Source: Thermoplasmatales archaeon
GTDB taxonomy: Archaea > Thermoplasmatota > Thermoplasmata > Methanomassiliicoccales > Methanomethylophilaceae
Assembly (NCBI GenBank): GCA_012522645.1
Contig: JAAYKC010000060.1
Coordinates: 1 to 6,410 of the forward strand
DNA: 6,410 nucleotides
Direction of reading: 5' to 3'
The notes beneath the pieces are model-generated. The model searched no databases. It saw nothing but the letters and a program-made list of their open reading frames with translations, and was not told where the DNA came from. How positions within the stretch are numbered: position 1 is the first letter of the stretch; every line of letters starts with the position of its first letter. The position numbers and the translations under genes were made by a program. Shown in pieces: positions 6,111 through 6,410 of this stretch.

Positions 6111-6218
6111 TCACTTCTTGCGCATCTTCTGTGCTCTCTTTCTTCTCCTCATCTTCTTCTTGCGCCATTTCCAACGCTGGTTACCGCGTTTCTTCCAGGC
6201 ACGTGAGCTTCTCTTCAA
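6111..6218 (-). CDS. rpl41e: ribosomal protein eL41
   Basis: A 35-residue, extremely basic protein of the large ribosomal subunit: Lys and Arg make up more than half, with three Trp and no acidic residue. It reads MKRSSRAWKKRGNQRW, then KWRKKKMRRRKRAQKMRKK. The second part aligns with the core of eukaryotic eL41 (KWRKKRMRRLKRKRRKMR), and the first with the N-terminal extension of archaeal eL41 as I recall it. The start is TTG at 6218-6216: there is no in-frame ATG before the conserved core, the TTG gives the length typical of archaeal homologues (about 35-37), and AAGGAGA lies upstream at 6234-6228. eL41 sits at the subunit interface of the ribosome. It lies between tRNA-Arg (47 bp upstream) and tRNA-Trp (24 bp downstream) on the same strand, with no convincing TATA box of its own, so cotranscription with the tRNAs is likely. 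Confidence 0.9.
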   Translation of the reverse strand: MKRSSRAWKKRGNQRWKWRKKKMRRRKRAQKMRKK

Positions 6219-6227
6219 CTTTACATT

Positions 6228-6234
6228 TCTCCTT
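6228..6234 (-). promoter_or_regulatory. ribosome binding site of the eL41 gene
   Basis: AAGGAGA is the best Shine-Dalgarno match in this stretch. Its GGAG core ends 10 nt before the TTG start, at the long end of normal spacing. An ATG at 6226-6224 lies only 2 nt after the core and is followed at once by TAA, so it cannot be the start of eL41. Confidence 0.6.
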
Positions 6235-6242
6235 TTCTTTGA

Positions 6243-6252
6243 TAGCGCGCTA
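6243..6252. repeat. 10-bp perfect palindrome
   Basis: TAGCGCGCTA lies between the 3' end of tRNA-Arg and the eL41 ribosome binding site. It could be a protein binding site, an RNA processing signal in a tRNA-Arg-eL41 transcript, or chance. No function can be assigned. Confidence 0.3.
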
Positions 6253-6265
6253 CCGACACACCCTA

Positions 6266-6367
6266 TGGCGGGCCCGTCGGGACTTTCGGCTCCATATTCC
6301 GGAACTTTCGAACCCGAGGCGTCTGGCTTAGAAGGCCAGCGCTATATCCTGGCTAAGCCACGGGCCC
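6266..6367 (-). tRNA. tRNA-Arg, anticodon TCT, with a 24-nt T-loop intron
   Basis: The exons are 6367-6307 and 6282-6269, with an encoded CCA at 6268-6266. The acceptor stem GGGCCCG / CGGGCCC (6367-6361 / 6276-6270) has seven pairs, with discriminator G at 6269. The D stem is GCT / AGC. The anticodon stem CTGGC / GCCAG (6339-6335 / 6327-6323) closes the loop CTTCTAA with TCT at 6332-6330. The T stem TCGGG / CCCGA (6317-6313 / 6281-6277) encloses 31 nt instead of 7. Removing the 24 nt at 6306-6283 restores a normal T loop, TTCGAAT. The tRNA reads AGA and probably AGG, with AGG frequent in the genes here. It is the only one of the three tRNAs with CCA in the DNA. Confidence 0.95.
6283..6306 (-). 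other. noncanonical tRNA intron at position 59/60 with a perfect bulge-helix-bulge
   Basis: The unspliced fold meets every rule for archaeal splicing endonuclease. The outer helix is the 5-bp T stem. Next come a 3-nt bulge AA^A, a 4-bp central helix TTCG (exon, 54-57) with CGAA (intron), a 3-nt bulge AG^T, and an inner helix GTTCC / GGAGC (one G-U) capped by a 7-nt loop. Cutting after the second base of each bulge leaves the T loop TTCGAAT with the conserved TTCGA and a pyrimidine at 60. CGAAAGT occurs in both the 5' exon-intron junction and the 3' junction, a 22-bp spaced direct repeat. The location and cut sites are well supported by the fold. Confidence 0.9.
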
Positions 6368-6392
6368 ACGCGCCTCTCCGATTGCCTCATGC

Positions 6393-6400
6393 CATTTAAA
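6393..6400 (-). promoter_or_regulatory. TATA box of tRNA-Arg, probably of the whole minus-strand cluster
   Basis: TTTAAA (6400-6395), extended to TTTAAATG on the minus strand, is centred about 30 bp before the first base of tRNA-Arg, the expected distance for an archaeal promoter. No comparable box precedes the eL41 gene or tRNA-Trp, so this may drive all three genes. Confidence 0.65.
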
Positions 6401-6410
6401 GGTTTACCCA

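Noticed and set aside
6098..6399. Two plus-strand open frames (6098-6331 and 6118-6399)
   Set aside because: They run antisense through eL41 and tRNA-Arg, and their translations are low-complexity Ser/Phe/Leu-rich strings produced by the reverse complement of Lys/Arg codons.
1..6410. CRISPR array, insertion sequence or integrated element, considered because of the CARF-like gene and tRNA-Ser
   Set aside because: No regularly spaced repeats, no transposase or integrase frame, and no repeat of the tRNA-Ser 3' end that would mark an attachment site were seen; the gene content is core metabolism and translation.

Overview
The window looks like euryarchaeal chromosome, most likely of the Thermoplasmata / Methanomassiliicoccales type. 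That placement is an inference. The archaeal signs seen directly are: tRNA genes with bulge-helix-bulge type introns, two of three lacking an encoded CCA tail; a gene for the tiny ribosomal protein eL41; TATA boxes 25-30 bp upstream of transcripts; and an ACT-protein plus homoserine dehydrogenase pair. The genes use many ATA (Ile) and AGG (Arg) codons in moderately GC-rich DNA, which fits that lineage but does not prove it.

Layout. (1) 48-131, plus strand: tRNA-Ser(GGA), with its own TATA-like box. (2) 219-1022, plus strand: a single gene for a CARF-like sensor fused to a winged-helix domain, probably a ligand-responsive transcription regulator. (3) 1083-5804, plus strand: a very tight five-gene operon behind a strong TATA box at 1041-1048. 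It encodes a tandem ACT-type amino-acid-binding protein, homoserine dehydrogenase (hom), citramalate synthase (cimA), a 90-residue ACT protein (UPF0237) and its usual partner, a DUF711/UPF0210 'PFL family' protein. The spacings are -4, +3, -4 and +5 bp. (4) 5917-6367, minus strand, convergent with the operon: tRNA-Arg(TCT) with a 24-nt T-loop intron, the 35-codon eL41 gene with a TTG start, and tRNA-Trp(CCA) with a 97-nt intron that itself carries a box C/D methylation guide. These three minus-strand genes are close enough to be one transcript.

How it works together. Homoserine dehydrogenase opens the branch to threonine and methionine. Citramalate synthase makes 2-oxobutanoate for isoleucine from pyruvate, without threonine. 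Placing both in one operon with two ACT modules suggests coordinated control of the Asp-family and isoleucine branches. The DUF711 protein is conserved but its function is unknown to me; this context points to amino-acid metabolism. The minus-strand cluster is a small translation module.

The most striking signals are the perfect bulge-helix-bulge intron in the T-loop of tRNA-Arg, and the tRNA-Trp intron whose two guide elements register exactly on C34 and C39 of its own tRNA.
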